Assembly: GCA_028017165.1 (NCBI GenBank)
Contig: CM051522.1
Span: forward strand, 52,608,064 to 52,672,063
Direction of reading: 5' to 3'
DNA: 64,000 nucleotides
From: Herpetospermum pedunculosum
Taxonomy: Eukaryota; Streptophyta; Magnoliopsida; Cucurbitales; Cucurbitaceae
The notes below the pieces were generated by a model. The model was not told where the DNA came from. It saw nothing but the letters and a program-made list of their open reading frames with translations, and made no database searches. Position numbers and translations under genes: made by a program. The stretch's first letter is position 1. Each line of letters opens with the position of its first letter. Positions 41,236 through 53,222 of the stretch are shown here, one piece after another.

Positions 41236-44200
41236 ATGAGTGAGCGTTCACATAGTAATTTAGAGTTCGATCCTGAACCTGAAAGATCACTTCGAGCTAG
41301 GAATAAGGCAAAGAAACGTCTCTTTAAACAACCTCATGTACCTCAAACCACACCTGAAACTAAAGAAATGGGCGATATAGTTCCAAATCCGGCACAAGCC
41401 ATTCGCAACCCCATCGAAATAGCGAATGACAAGAATAGTGTCATTCTTTCATATCTAGTACCTATGCCTGGGGAGCTGAACCCCAGCATAATCCGTCCTG
41501 AAATCACTGCCCACTCATTCGAGTTAAAGCCAGTGATGTTCCAAATGTTGTCCACTGTGGGACAATTCTTTGGAATAGAAAATGAGGACCCCCATAACCA
41601 CCTTAGGAACTTCCTAGGAGTTAGTGACACATTCCTAATCCCTGGAGTTTCCCAAGAAGCCCTGAGGCTATATCTTTTCCCTTACTCTTTGAGGGACAAA
41701 GCCAAAACATGGTTAAATTCATTTCCCTCAGGATCTGTCCGCAATTGGACAGATTTAGCAGAAAAATTCCTAGTCAAATACTTCCCACCTGATAGGAATT
41801 CAACCTTTCGTGATGATATCATAAAGTTTAAACAAGCTGATAATGAGTCTCTTCACGAAGCTTGGACTAGATTCAAAGACCTTCTCATTAAATGTCCACA
41901 CCATGGCATTCCATGGTGTATCCAAATAGAAGTTTTCTTTAAAGGATGCAACCCCAGCACCAGACAAGTCTTAAATTCATCTGCTGGAGGTTCCATGTTG
42001 TCCAAGAGTTACAACGAAGCTTATGAGATCTTGGAGAAGATCTCAGCATCTCACTGTAGGTGGTCGGATGATCCAGTAGAGCCAACTAGGGCTCAAGACA
42101 AGGATGCTCTAAGCGCCATGAGCACCCAAATAAATGCCCTGACCAACTTAGTCAAGCAAATGGCTCAGGCCAATCTCCAAACCAGTGCCAATACCGCCAC
42201 AGCCATGTCAATGGGCACCCAACCAAGTCAAGGCGAGGCACCAATCTGTGGATTCTGTGGGGAAGGGCACCCTTATGAATATTGCCCTGGGAATCCATCC
42301 TCGGTCTGCTATGTAGGAAGCCAGCAGCAGCCAAGGAACAACCCCTACTCACAAACTTACAACCCTGGTTGGAGAAACCACCCTAACCTGTCATGGGGTG
42401 GCCAGCAAAACACTAACCAAAATCCTAACCAACCAAGGCCGAGTGGAACACCTGGTTTCACTCCCCAACATAACCAGTCAATGTACCAAAAACCTTACAA
42501 TCAACCTGTAGGATCTTCTGTAGAAAACCTACTCAAGGAATATATAGCTAAGAATGATGCTACTCTTCAGAGCCAGCAAGCTACTCTTAGGAGCCTGGAA
42601 AACCAAATAGGCCAATTAGCCAATGAACTTAAAAGTAGGCCCCAAGGTAGACTCCCTGCTGACACCGAGGTACCAAGGAGAGATGGCAAGGAACAAGTTC
42701 AAGCAATTGAACTCAGGAGTGGAAGACCATTGGTGAGCAACACGAAGGACACACCAAAGAGAGTAGAGAACACTGAGTCTAGTGCTCCACTGGAGTCTCT
42801 GCCAAGCCAAGGTCCACCACCAACTAGCACATCAGGAGCCAGGCTAGAGCCAATTGTTGAGGACGTAGAAGAAATTCCAAGGCCTCCACCTATCATAAGG
42901 CGACCTGACGTGCCGGCATATGTGCCACCACCTCCATACCCTCGAAGGCTTAAGAAGAAGCAGGAACAGGAAGTTCATTTTAATAAATTTTTAGAAATAC
43001 TTAAGCAAGTGCATGTTAACATTCCTTTTGTAGAGGTTTTACAGTCTATGCCTTCATATGTAAAGTTTTTGAAGGACATTATTACTAACAAAAAAATAAT
43101 TGGTGAGTTTGAAACAGTAAACCTCACCGAGGAGTGCAGTGCCATCCTCCAAAACAAGCTGCCCAAGAAGGAGAAGGATCCTGGTTCCTTCACCCTACCT
43201 GTAGAACTTGGAGGCAAGCATGTGGGCAGAGCGCTTTGTGACCTGGGCGCCAGCATAAATCTCATGCCCCTGTCCCTATTTCGCCAGTTGGGAATGGGAG
43301 AAGCACGTCCAACCACAGTCACTTTACAACTAGCAGACAGATCCATCGCATATCCAGAAGGTAAGATTGAGGATATTCTAGTTAAAGTTGACAAATTTAT
43401 TTTCCTTGCAGATTTCATTGTCCTGGACTATGAGGCAGACAAGGAGGTTCCCATCCTGCTAGGTAGACCATTTCTAGCCACAGGTAGGGCACTAATAGAC
43501 GTGCAAAAAGGTGAGTTAACTATGAGGGTTCATGATGAAGAGGTAAAATTTAGTGTTTATAAAGCTTTAAGATATCCCTCCGATTCTGAGTCTTGTGCTA
43601 GCATTGATGTTGTTGACTCACTAATGGAAGAACAATTAGAGCATGTGCTGTTAACCAAGCATGCTAGTGAATATGTACAAGTGGATTTAGCTGACTTGAA
43701 TGTATCTGACATAATGAATATGCCTGTAGATAAACCTCAGCATGTATGTATGAATATAGATTTAACTGATAGAACTGTAAATCCGTTAAAGCCCTCCATT
43801 GAGCATCCACCTGTTTTAGAACTGAAACCACTACCAACTCACCTCAAATACGCATATCTAGGAGATAATGATACGCTGCCTGTAATTATTTCTTCTAAGC
43901 TAAGTGAACAGCATGAGGTTGATTTAATTTTACTGCTTAAGCAACATAGGAAGGCTATAGCATGGACTATTGCTGATATTCGAGGCATTAGCCCTTCTTA
44001 TTGCATGCATAAAATCATACTAGAGGAAGAGCACACACCTAGGGTAGATCACCAGCGTAGGTTAAACCCCTCTATGAAAGAGGTAGTGAAGAAAGAAATA
44101 ATAAAGTGGTTAGATGCAGGAGTAATTTTCCCCATAGCTAGTAGCCAGTGGGTGAGCCCCATCCAATGTGTACCTAAAAAGGGGGGAATAACTGTGGTAG

Positions 44201-46725
44201 CCAATGAGAACAACGAACTGATTCCAACAAGGACTGTCACAGGGTGGAGAGTGTGTATGGATTACAGGAAGTTAAATAAAGAAACTAAAAAAGACCATTT
44301 CCCTCTACCATTCATTGACCAGATGTTAGACAGAATAGCTGGTAGAGCCTACTATTGTTTTTTAGATGGGTACTCTGGCTATAATCAAATCACTATAGAC
44401 CCTAAGGATCAAGAGAAGACTACCTTCACTTGCCCTTTTGGAACGTTTGCCTTCCGCAGAATGCCTTTTGGCTTATGCAATGCACCGGCAACTTTCCAAA
44501 GGTGCATGATGGCAATCTTCTCTGAGTTGGATGAGTCCATAATAGAAATATTCATGGATGACTTCTCAGTCTTTGGGGACTCATTTAAAACCTGTCTAGA
44601 GAACCTAGGACAAGTCCTGGCTAGGTGTGAGGAGACCAACCTAGTCTTAAATTGGGAAAAGTGCCATTTTATGGTAGATGAAGGGATTGTCTTAGGACAT
44701 AGAGTGTCAAGGGCAGGTGTAGAAGTGGATAGGGCAAAAATAGAGGTCATAGAGAAGTTGGTAGAGCCCCAGAATGTCAAGGCTATTAGGAGTTTCTTAG
44801 GACATGCTGGCTTCTACAGAAGGTTCATCAAGGACTTTTCTAAGATAGCCAAGCCTCTATGTGAGCTACTGGAGCTAGGTAGGCCATTCATCTTCTCTAA
44901 AGAATGTGTAATAGCTTGGAAAACCCTTAAGGAAGCACTGGTCACAGCACCAATCATAGGAGGACCAAATTGGGATCTCCCATTTGAGATGCTATGTGAT
45001 GCCAGTGACTATGCTGTAGGAGTCATGTTAGGACAGAAGATTAACAAGCTCACACATCCTGTCTATTATGCCAGCAAGACCTTGAATGAGGCTCAATGTA
45101 ACTATACAACTACAGAGAAGGAGATGCTTGCTGTAGTATTTGCTTGTGAAAAATTTAGGAACTATATTGTAGGAACTAGGACCATTGTATATACTGACCA
45201 TTCTGCTTTAAAATATCTTATGAGGAAGGCTGATGCTAAGCCTAGATTGATTAGATGGGTGTTATTGCTGCAGGAATTCGATTTGGACATTCGGGACAAG
45301 AAGGGATGTGAAAACGTGGTTGCAGATCACCTGTCTCGATTGCAGCACAATTGCGAAGAAATTGCGGACCCCGCAATTACTGATGCTTTTATAGATGAAC
45401 ATATCTTTGCTTTGACTCATCGTGATAACGATGAGGAACCTTGGTTTGCTGACATTGCTAACTTCCGTGCATCACAGGTATTACCAGTGTTCAAGGGAGG
45501 ACAAGAAAAGAAGAGGTTCCTCCATGAAGCAAGGAAATTTATCTGGGATGACCCCATACTTTATAGAACCTGTGCTGATGGGTTGTTGAGGAAGTGTGTT
45601 TCAGCTGCTGAAGCAAAGTCTGTGCTGCAGCACTGTCACTCATCTCCTTACGGTGGGCACTTTGGTGGTCAAAGAACAGCTGCTAAAGTATTTCAGAGTG
45701 GCTACTACTGGCCAACAATCTTCAAGGACGCCCACAACTATGCCCACAACTGTGACGAATGCCAAAGGACAGGTAACCTCAGTCGCAAGGATGAGATGCC
45801 CCTCACCTACATCTTAGAGTTGGAGCTCTTCGATGTGTGGGGCATTGATTTCATGGGACCCTTCCCTCCATCATCAGGTAACCTGTACATCTTAGTAGCA
45901 GTAGACTACGTGTCAAAGTGGGTAGAAGCTAAGGCATGTTCTAATAATGATGCTAAAACAGTCACTAACTTCTTGCATAGGCACATTTTCACTAGATTTG
46001 GGACTCCTCGTGCTATCATTAGTGATGAGGGGTCACATTTCATTAATAAGGCTATGGAGAAAATATTGGCTAAGTATAACATCAGACATAGGGTAGCTAC
46101 TCCCTACCACCCACACTCAAATGGTCAAGCTGAAATTTCCAATAGGGAGATAAAGAACATCCTAGAAAAGGTAGTTAAACCTAATAGAAAAGACTGGTCA
46201 TTTAAACTTGAGGATGCACTTTGGGCTTATAGAACAGCATATAAGACACCTCTAGGAATGTCTCCCTATAGGTTGGTGTATGGCAAGGCTTGCCACTTGC
46301 CACTTGAGTTGGAAAACAAGGCATTTTGGGCCATGAAAGAACTAAATTTTTGTGTGAAGGATGCGGGGACATTAAGATCTTTACAGCTACATGAACTTGA
46401 CGAGCTTAGGCATATGGCCTATGAGAATGCCAAAATGTATAAAGAAAAGACAAAAATATGGCACGACAGTAGACTCAGGATCAAAGACTTTAGGAAGGGC
46501 CAACTTGTACTATTATTTAACTCACGATTAAAACTATTTCCAGGCAAACTAAAGTCTAGATGGTCAGGTCCATTTATTATTACTAATGTCTTTATTCATG
46601 GTGCCATAGAGATTAAAAATTTGCAGCAAGGCCAGCCATTTATGGTCAATGGTGCTAGGTTGAAGCACTACTACGAGGAGGGGGATGTGAAGACTCTCTC
46701 GGCCTTCCTCCTACGTGAAGCATGA
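41236..46725 (+). CDS. Athila-B Gag-Pol polyprotein
   Basis: 1829 residues in one open frame, eight fewer than Athila-A because of differences in the first 50 residues. Domains are as in Athila-A, shifted by eight: zinc knuckle about 338-350, protease DLGAS with Asp 669, RT FMDD at 1106-1109, RNase H from about Asp 1255, and integrase Asp 1538, Asp 1597 and Glu 1633. No key residue is lost. The start ATG follows an acceptor-like TTTTGCAG and GTGCTATT. It could still supply Gag and Pol to related copies. Confidence 0.95.
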   Translation: MSERSHSNLEFDPEPERSLRARNKAKKRLFKQPHVPQTTPETKEMGDIVPNPAQAIRNPIEIANDKNSVILSYLVPMPGELNPSIIRPEITAHSFELKPVMFQMLSTVGQFFGIENEDPHNHLRNFLGVSDTFLIPGVSQEALRLYLFPYSLRDKAKTWLNSFPSGSVRNWTDLAEKFLVKYFPPDRNSTFRDDIIKFKQADNESLHEAWTRFKDLLIKCPHHGIPWCIQIEVFFKGCNPSTRQVLNSSAGGSMLSKSYNEAYEILEKISASHCRWSDDPVEPTRAQDKDALSAMSTQINALTNLVKQMAQANLQTSANTATAMSMGTQPSQGEAPICGFCGEGHPYEYCPGNPSSVCYVGSQQQPRNNPYSQTYNPGWRNHPNLSWGGQQNTNQNPNQPRPSGTPGFTPQHNQSMYQKPYNQPVGSSVENLLKEYIAKNDATLQSQQATLRSLENQIGQLANELKSRPQGRLPADTEVPRRDGKEQVQAIELRSGRPLVSNTKDTPKRVENTESSAPLESLPSQGPPPTSTSGARLEPIVEDVEEIPRPPPIIRRPDVPAYVPPPPYPRRLKKKQEQEVHFNKFLEILKQVHVNIPFVEVLQSMPSYVKFLKDIITNKKIIGEFETVNLTEECSAILQNKLPKKEKDPGSFTLPVELGGKHVGRALCDLGASINLMPLSLFRQLGMGEARPTTVTLQLADRSIAYPEGKIEDILVKVDKFIFLADFIVLDYEADKEVPILLGRPFLATGRALIDVQKGELTMRVHDEEVKFSVYKALRYPSDSESCASIDVVDSLMEEQLEHVLLTKHASEYVQVDLADLNVSDIMNMPVDKPQHVCMNIDLTDRTVNPLKPSIEHPPVLELKPLPTHLKYAYLGDNDTLPVIISSKLSEQHEVDLILLLKQHRKAIAWTIADIRGISPSYCMHKIILEEEHTPRVDHQRRLNPSMKEVVKKEIIKWLDAGVIFPIASSQWVSPIQCVPKKGGITVVANENNELIPTRTVTGWRVCMDYRKLNKETKKDHFPLPFIDQMLDRIAGRAYYCFLDGYSGYNQITIDPKDQEKTTFTCPFGTFAFRRMPFGLCNAPATFQRCMMAIFSELDESIIEIFMDDFSVFGDSFKTCLENLGQVLARCEETNLVLNWEKCHFMVDEGIVLGHRVSRAGVEVDRAKIEVIEKLVEPQNVKAIRSFLGHAGFYRRFIKDFSKIAKPLCELLELGRPFIFSKECVIAWKTLKEALVTAPIIGGPNWDLPFEMLCDASDYAVGVMLGQKINKLTHPVYYASKTLNEAQCNYTTTEKEMLAVVFACEKFRNYIVGTRTIVYTDHSALKYLMRKADAKPRLIRWVLLLQEFDLDIRDKKGCENVVADHLSRLQHNCEEIADPAITDAFIDEHIFALTHRDNDEEPWFADIANFRASQVLPVFKGGQEKKRFLHEARKFIWDDPILYRTCADGLLRKCVSAAEAKSVLQHCHSSPYGGHFGGQRTAAKVFQSGYYWPTIFKDAHNYAHNCDECQRTGNLSRKDEMPLTYILELELFDVWGIDFMGPFPPSSGNLYILVAVDYVSKWVEAKACSNNDAKTVTNFLHRHIFTRFGTPRAIISDEGSHFINKAMEKILAKYNIRHRVATPYHPHSNGQAEISNREIKNILEKVVKPNRKDWSFKLEDALWAYRTAYKTPLGMSPYRLVYGKACHLPLELENKAFWAMKELNFCVKDAGTLRSLQLHELDELRHMAYENAKMYKEKTKIWHDSRLRIKDFRKGQLVLLFNSRLKLFPGKLKSRWSGPFIITNVFIHGAIEIKNLQQGQPFMVNGARLKHYYEEGDVKTLSAFLLREA

Positions 46726-47167
46726 AGTTAGAAACGAGAGAGAACGAGTGGTTACTGTGGTCGTTTAGTCAAGGCCAATGCCTTAGTTTATTTTTTCTGT
46801 TTTTTCGAGTATCGTTTGTATGTTTTGTGGTGTGATTTTAATTGCGTATTTGATGTTTGTTTTATTTGTTGTTGTAGGGAATCGAAAGAGGGTATCAAGG
46901 GGAGTAAATCAAGCTTTAAAAATCAAGAAATGGTTGAGCCAAATAAAAGATACGGACGAGCGAAGTTGAAGATTTTGATGAAAAGATATCCCTAGAATTG
47001 CGCAAAAATTGCTGGATCCGCAAAAAAAGAGCCGTTGGGATTTTCCCGTTGCTTTTATAGCCGTTAGAAGGCGCTCGATCGATACGATTCTCTCATTCTT
47101 TGCTCTCCAAGATTTCTGCGATTCTCTCCATCTTTGATTCTTCTCTCCAAACCTTCAAGATTCGACA
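46726..47167 (+). other. Gap between Athila-B gag-pol and ORF2
   Basis: Same layout as in Athila-A: acceptor-like TTGTTGTAG (AG at 46876-46877) before GGAATCGA, and a degenerate ATTGCG motif at 46997-47023. Confidence 0.75.
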
Positions 47168-49033
47168 ATGGTTTCCACTAGGGCTGAAAGATCCGCAGCC
47201 AAGAAGAAGGCCGATGACGCAGCTGAAGCGGCTGCGAGGGAAGCGCTTCTCACCCTTGCTGATGAGGGTGCTGTACGCACTGGCCGTCTGTCCAAGCTTC
47301 CTATTCGTAGGAAGAAGTGGAGGGTGGTCACTGAGATCCCTGCTGGCCCATCTGAGCCAGTGGGCACGCCCAAGAAACGACGGTGGAGTGTCAAGACTGC
47401 CGCCGAACCAAGCACCGCCAGGACTCCCTCTGTGGAGAGTCAAGAAACTGATCGTGCAGCCCACGAGTCAGCCAAAGAAGGTTCGTCGCTGTCTGTGTCA
47501 CCTGCGCGCAGTCCCCTCTCGTCTGAACCAGTGCCAAGCGCAGAGTCGTCACCGCCTGCACAGAGCTCCGAGTTGTCTCCAGCACCTCAGAGTTCTGATC
47601 CGCCACCTGCAGCAGCGCAGAGCCCTGAACCACCATCTTCGCCACTGAGTTCTGCGCATACACCATCAGCAGAGCACAATTCTCCACGGCCCGATCCTGA
47701 ATTCCCTTATGGGGATTATCAGGAGTCTACGCAGGGCAGTGGAGATGCTGGGGAGGAAGAAGTCTTTTCTCCCATGAGAGAAGACAGCCCTGATGTTCCT
47801 GCCCAGCAGGATGATTCCATGGAAGAGACGTTGGGGGCTTGCCTCCAACAGATCAACATTAAGAAAAAGAAGAAGAAGGCCAAGATGGGCAAGGCCAAGA
47901 AGTCCAAGAAACTGAAGAAGAAGAAGGCCAAACGAGTGCCTTCAGCAGACGAAGAACGCACGGAGCCATCACTCAAACGCCTCAAGGTGGAGGCTGCTGA
48001 ATCATCCAAACCAGCCGATAAGGGGAAGGCTAAACTCTACCCTGAAGATGAACCTCCATCAGTGAGGTATGTCTCATCTGATGCTGAATCCAGGGGTGTT
48101 GAGCTGAGGAAGAGGGACCTACTGCACGAGAAAGGTTTCCTTGATCGACTTGCTGACCTGCCGCAGTTCCTGCGCGCAGGGGTGCTCAACCATGGCTGGG
48201 AGGAATTCTGAAGACCTCCCAATCCAGCCTACACGAGCATGGTGTACGATTTCTACGCCAATGTGCTCAGCCCTGAGGATGGCCTATCTGTGGTCAGAGG
48301 GGTGGAAGTTGATTTCTCAGCCAAGGCCATCAATGAAGCCTTTGGTCTCAAGGGCCAAGCGCACACAGATTATGCACGGATAGTTGATGAGCCGACCGAG
48401 GCTGTGCTGGAAGAGGCCATTCGCACAATTGGCCAGCCTGAGGCCTCCTGGACAGTGTCACGCAATGGGCGGCACACTCTCATGAGTGCCAACCTCACGG
48501 CTAAGGCAGCTGTGTGGTTTTCATTCGTCAGACGAAGACTCTCCCCAGTAACTCATGAGACTACAATTAACCAGAGCCGTTCGCTGCTGGTTTATGCTAT
48601 AATGAGAGGTCTCACGATCAACGTGGGAGAAGTCATCACTGCTGCCATAGCTGAGTGTGCTAAAAAGGGTAAGGGACCATTATTTTTCCCCAACACTATA
48701 ACAAAGTTGTGTTTGCTTGCAGGAGTTCCCACCGAGCGCTTGGAGCAGCAGCTGCCTTACACAGGCCATTTGGAGTTGCCTGCACACCTAAGGCTGAGAA
48801 GAAAGGGCAACATGGAATTTGAGTTGGATAGGCTGGCTGCTGAACAGTCCCTATCCATGGCCTGCTTGATGGACATGCAGAGGAGAATGGCTCAATGGGC
48901 CAACTATGCGCAGGCGAGGGACAAAGAAGTTGCAGACCAGTTGGGATGCATCTTCCCGGACTTCCCCACCAACCTCCTAACTCCATGGGTGCCCCCACGA
49001 CCAAGGCAACCAGATGAGGATGACGAAAATTGA
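47168..49033 (+). pseudogene. Athila-B ORF2 with one in-frame nonsense codon
   Basis: Exactly as long as Athila-A ORF2 (1866 nt). It has the same basic N-terminus (IRRKKWR, TPKKRRW), Ser/Pro-rich stretch, lysine blocks and plant transposon protein domain. Codon 348 is TGA (48209-48211) where Athila-A has TGC (21718-21720). The frame stays open on both sides (47168-48211 and from 48212 to 49033). The stop falls at the start of the conserved domain, so the product would be a 347-residue N-terminal half without it. Confidence 0.9.
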
Positions 49034-50486
49034 GTGCTGGTTTGAAGTGCACAAAAGGGAGTATTGCTGTTCCCTTAAGAAACAAAAGACAATTTTTCTG
49101 CTTTCTGATAGAATTGTGTATATTATGCTGTTTTGGGATCCACTTTTGATCTGTTTTTAATGTTTAGTTTTATGCTTTTTCTTTTGTTTAGTCTAGTCTG
49201 ATGTTAGCTGAATAGGTAGGATAGTTTAGTTTTATTTTTAGGTTGCATAAGTAACAGGAAAAAGCATGCTAGGGGCCTGAATCAATGTTATATCTGCCCG
49301 GATTGAATTGCGAAATAATTGCGGTTCCCGCAATTTTTGTGACTGATTGCATGTTTTGGACTGTCTGTTTAGTTAGGCTGTGATCTGTTAAATGCTATCT
49401 TTTGCTGCTAGCATGGCTACCTTATATAGCTGATCTTGAAGCATGCTGGATGAGTGTCATAGGACACCCTTTGATAGTTTAAATTTGCCTCTAAATAGTG
49501 CTCAGTATGCAGAAACCATAAGTCCTTAAAACTTTCTGTTATGTTCAAATTTTCTGCTGCTGGGATAATTGCTTTTAGAATGTTTTGCCTATGCCTAGGA
49601 TTTTTAGATTCTCTTTGTTTTGCTTTAGACTAGATGCTTCTAGGACAAGTTTGGGGGTGTGCCACCTCAAACACTCATTGGGGACAATGAGTAGTTGAAG
49701 TTTGGGGGAGGCCACCCTAGGCCTAGGAACATTCCTCTCTTCCTTAAGACATAAGCATTCTTCTTCTCCTAAAAAAAAAAATTTTTGTGATAAATAGAAA
49801 AAGTGAAAAAATAGAATAAAGAGGGGAGTCTTTCTCAAGTGGCTGAGTAATCAGTGCCAAGTGTGTAAACCACAAGTGGCATTGCATCAAAAGGCAAACC
49901 AAGGGGAGACTCCACCTAAGTAAAGAAAAAAGGAGAAATAGGGGAAGAAGAATGTATGCTTGGGAGTTATAATCTTGTGGCTTAGATGTCCTATGTAAAA
50001 AGAACTCTGATCCTTAATGAGCTAAGCACAAGGTTGTAGCTTTTAGGTTTGTCTAGGGAGATGAATGTATATCCAATGTAGTGATGCCAGGGTTTAGGTT
50101 GTTCTCTAAAAGTACCACTGTCACCGTTAATACTAAGACTGGCATGACTCTAAGGAATCCTAGACACATTAAAAATAAGCTAGAAGCATGTACTGAGTCT
50201 GGAGTAAAGCTTGGTAGAATTTGAAACCTTAGGGATAATAGCATGATATCATAGAAGTAGTTAGATCAGTAGTAGGGGGTTAACAAAAGCAGCGGGTATA
50301 GTAGGCAGGTGAAGTCAGAAGAAGCTTGATAAAGAGGTTAGTTCTAAACTTAGAAGTGTGTCACAGGACAGCATTGCTATAGACAAGAATATAAGGGAGT
50401 TAGTGAGTAGTTAAAGAAGAAGAAACAGCAGCCTAAGTAAGTCCTTAGTATGCTTGAGGACAAGCAAAGCCTTAAGTTTGGGGGTG
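49034..50486 (+). other. Athila-B 3' UTR with hairpin and polypurine tracts
   Basis: ATTGCG palindrome at 49307-49334. Hairpin ACTCATTG-GGGA-CAATGAGT at 49673-49692, flanked by AAGTTTGGGGG tracts on both sides, and a terminal tract before 50487. No genes. Confidence 0.85.
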
Positions 50487-52191
50487 TGTTAAGTCTCTGA
50501 AAGTGACTTATTTAGGACCCATTTAGCTTAAGAAGTTGTACACATTTAGGTGTTTTTGTTAGCCTTTAGCTTAAACCTATGCTTTAATATGAGAATTAGA
50601 AGAAGGTAGCTAATATAGGACTTATGCACAATAGGTAGAAAAAGGGTTGAAAACCGAAGGAAAAGAATGAAAAAATAAACATTGCGAAATCATTGCGGTG
50701 ACCGCAATTATTCAAGTTAAAACCGTAAGTTGGCTGATCTTTTTCTGTTTAGATCCGACTTTTCAGGGATTCGTTCTTTCTCCTCCATCCATTCTGATAT
50801 ATGACGTTGAAGATTGATGGTTCTCCTTGGCCCAAACGCACCTGCAAACTACTATAAAAGGGGGTCAAAGTCGGAGGTTCAGTCATCACTCGAAGCGCAG
50901 AAGTCTTCTCGCAGTCCATCATTTCCGTCTGTTTTCCTTTGCCGTCTGTTGGAGTGAGAGTCTCAGCTGTTGGAATCGATAATCTGATAGGAAGGAGAGA
51001 AGATTCTTCTTCTCTCTCGATTGGATTCATCCAAGCAAGGCTGATCTTTCATCCCCTTCATTCGAGGCGACTGCCACGAAGCTTTTCAGCAACTCTTTAC
51101 TGCTTTTCTGTCTTGTTCTCTTTATTTCCATTTCTGATCATTGTTGTTCGTAGCTTAGAGTTTGAGTTACTGCATTTCGTTGTTGTCTGACTTTTAATCA
51201 TTTCTTTTAAAGCTTTCCTTTGTTGTTCAAACATTCAAGGCAATCAAAGTACATTTCTGCACTTCACAGTTTCCATTTCTGCTGCTACGGTTTTGTCTTA
51301 CTGTTTTAAGCACATTTCCCTTCTAAGCATGTCTATCTTATCTGCCATTTCTGTTCTCTATATATCCATGAATAGCTAAGTCACTTAGGGGCAGGCTAAT
51401 GACAGAACTATAGGCTAAAAAACGTGAATCAAGTAGGCAGATTAACACTCGAACATTGATTGTATGTAAGCTTCATCCCACGGGCAATTTCGATTGGCCA
51501 TCCATTTTGTCCAAAGAACTCCTAACCTCTGGAAGGAGTAAGAGTTCAGAGTCATATAATCATGCTAGCCTTTCATGGTAATCAGGAAACGGCCTAGGAA
51601 TAGGCGTTTCCCTAGTACAAACTAAACACTCCTGCTTAAATAAGATGCTTGAGACCTTACTTTGAAGTCGAGTAAACTTAAGACTCTAATGCATGGAATC
51701 GGACGATACTTGAGATAGAGTGAGTTTGATGTATAGAGAGTTGATCCAAAGCTTGATAATCGTAATAAACTGCCTATAGGATAGTCATTAGTAGCCCTTA
51801 ATTCGCCCATTTACACACTTTTGCTGTTGAGTTAATTGCGGATTAATTGCGGTTCTCGCAATTCTGCTAAGTTGCATTCTGTTTAGCTGTTTTCTTCCTC
51901 GTTTATTAATTCCATCTCTGGTCCTTTGAGTCTGATTTTAACTTTAATTTGTTTATGGTATATCCCTTTACACATTCAGCAAAACTTAGGTAATTAAAAA
52001 CCAATTTTATCCCATCAAATTCATCCCATCTTTCTTAACAATCACACTTCGCGAATAGCTAAAAATGAGTCTCTGTGGAAAAAACGAATGAAATATACTT
52101 ACTACTTGCTGTGAGACCATGTATGCTTGCATGTTCTAAGTGCTCTCTCTTCCCTTTTGCATATTTATCTTTACATATTGAGCACGCAACA
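50487..52191 (+). repeat. Athila-B 3' LTR (1705 bp)
   Basis: Same length as the 5' LTR, constant offset 11084. TATA box at 50853-50860. Followed by duplication CGTAC at 52192-52196. Confidence 0.97.
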
Positions 52192-52196
52192 CGTAC

Positions 52197-53056
52197 ATCA
52201 GACTACCGACTGCTGATGCATAGGAAATTCGTCTCATATCCTCAACTTCTTGAGGTGTCTTAGGCCACTCTTCCTTCGACAGTTGAATTCCATGCCTGAA
52301 AGGTAACAAACCTTTCTTTGAATTTTGCATCGAATATCGTATCAACACCTTGTTGATATAAGATGCTTGAGACAGCGCTAGTGTTTTGTTCTTACGATTC
52401 CTTACGATTTGAATCCCTAGAACAAACTGAACCTCTCCCAAATCTTCATTTGGAATTGGGTCGCTAGCCATTGTTAACGTCAGTCAGGAACCCTACATCA
52501 TTCCCAATGAGTAGGATATCATCTACGTATAAGACTAAGAAAGCTACAACAAAATTGACTATTTTCTTGTAGACACAAGGTTCGTCAACATTTTGTTCAA
52601 AACCATAAGATTTGATCGCAATATCAAACCTTATATTCCAAGATCTAGACGCTTGCTTCAACACATAAATTGATCGATTAAGCTTGCAAACCTTTTGCTC
52701 TTGACACTGAATTATGAACCCCTCTGGTTGAGCCATATAAATACTTTCTTCAAGATGTTCATTCAGAAAGGCTGTCTTGACATCCATTTGCCAAATTTCA
52801 AAATCATAAAACGTGGCAATGGACAAGAGTATTCTAATCGACTTTAACATGGCAACAGGGGAGAAGGTTTCTTCATAGTCCACCCCTTCCCTCTGGGAAT
52901 AGACCCTTTTGCCACAAGTCGAGCCTTAAAGATTTGCACCTTACCGGCTTGGTCTCAATTCCTCTTGTAGATCCACTTGCATTCAATAGGTCTTTCACCA
53001 TCAGGTTGCTCTACAAGATCCCAGACCGAATTGAAGTACACCGAATCCATTTTGAG
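52197..53056 (-). pseudogene. Copia-2 reverse transcriptase
   Basis: The frame 52464-52883 encodes copia RT: MDYEETFSPVAMLKSIRILL, then DVKTAFLNEHLEE and the catalytic YVDD in LVLYVDDILLIGND. A second frame (from 52471 down) continues with VQFVLGIQIVRNR and SYASAVGSLMYV, after a frameshift near 52470. Upstream (52890-53056) are remnants such as a KMDSVYFNSVW segment at the Gyp-C border. The catalytic motif is intact but the gene is broken. Confidence 0.85.
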
Positions 53057-53061
53057 GTCCA
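53057..53061. other. Target-site duplication of Gyp-C, left copy (GTCCA)
   Basis: Matches 58135-58139. Copia-2 pol residues (KAMDLKMDSV) join across the insertion. Confidence 0.92.
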
Positions 53062-53220
53062 TGATAACTCCATTTTGGAGCTATTATTCGTTCCCTAATT
53101 CAAGCTAAATTCCGCATTTAATTGGTTAATTTATCTCGTTTATAGGACAATTGCTGTGAAGAGCTCATGCATCCATTGGACTCGTTTCGGAGCTAAGAGC
53201 GGTGTTTTAACGCCCCGGGA
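53062..53220 (+). repeat. Gyp-C 5' LTR remnant
   Basis: TGATAACTCCATTTTGGAGC to CGCCCCGGGA; aligns with 56668-56826, then is deleted. Confidence 0.88.
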
Positions 53221-53222
53221 CG

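Larger units (their letters stand above)
39403..52191 (+). mobile_element. Athila-B: full-length Athila-type element with a broken ORF2
   Basis: 12,789 bp, two 1705-bp LTRs and duplication CGTAC. The same family as Athila-A, with very similar gag-pol. Three LTR differences were found by eye: 39843 A / 50927 G, 39918 T / 51002 G and 39934 T / 51018 C. Gag-pol is open; ORF2 has one nonsense codon. Confidence 0.95.
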
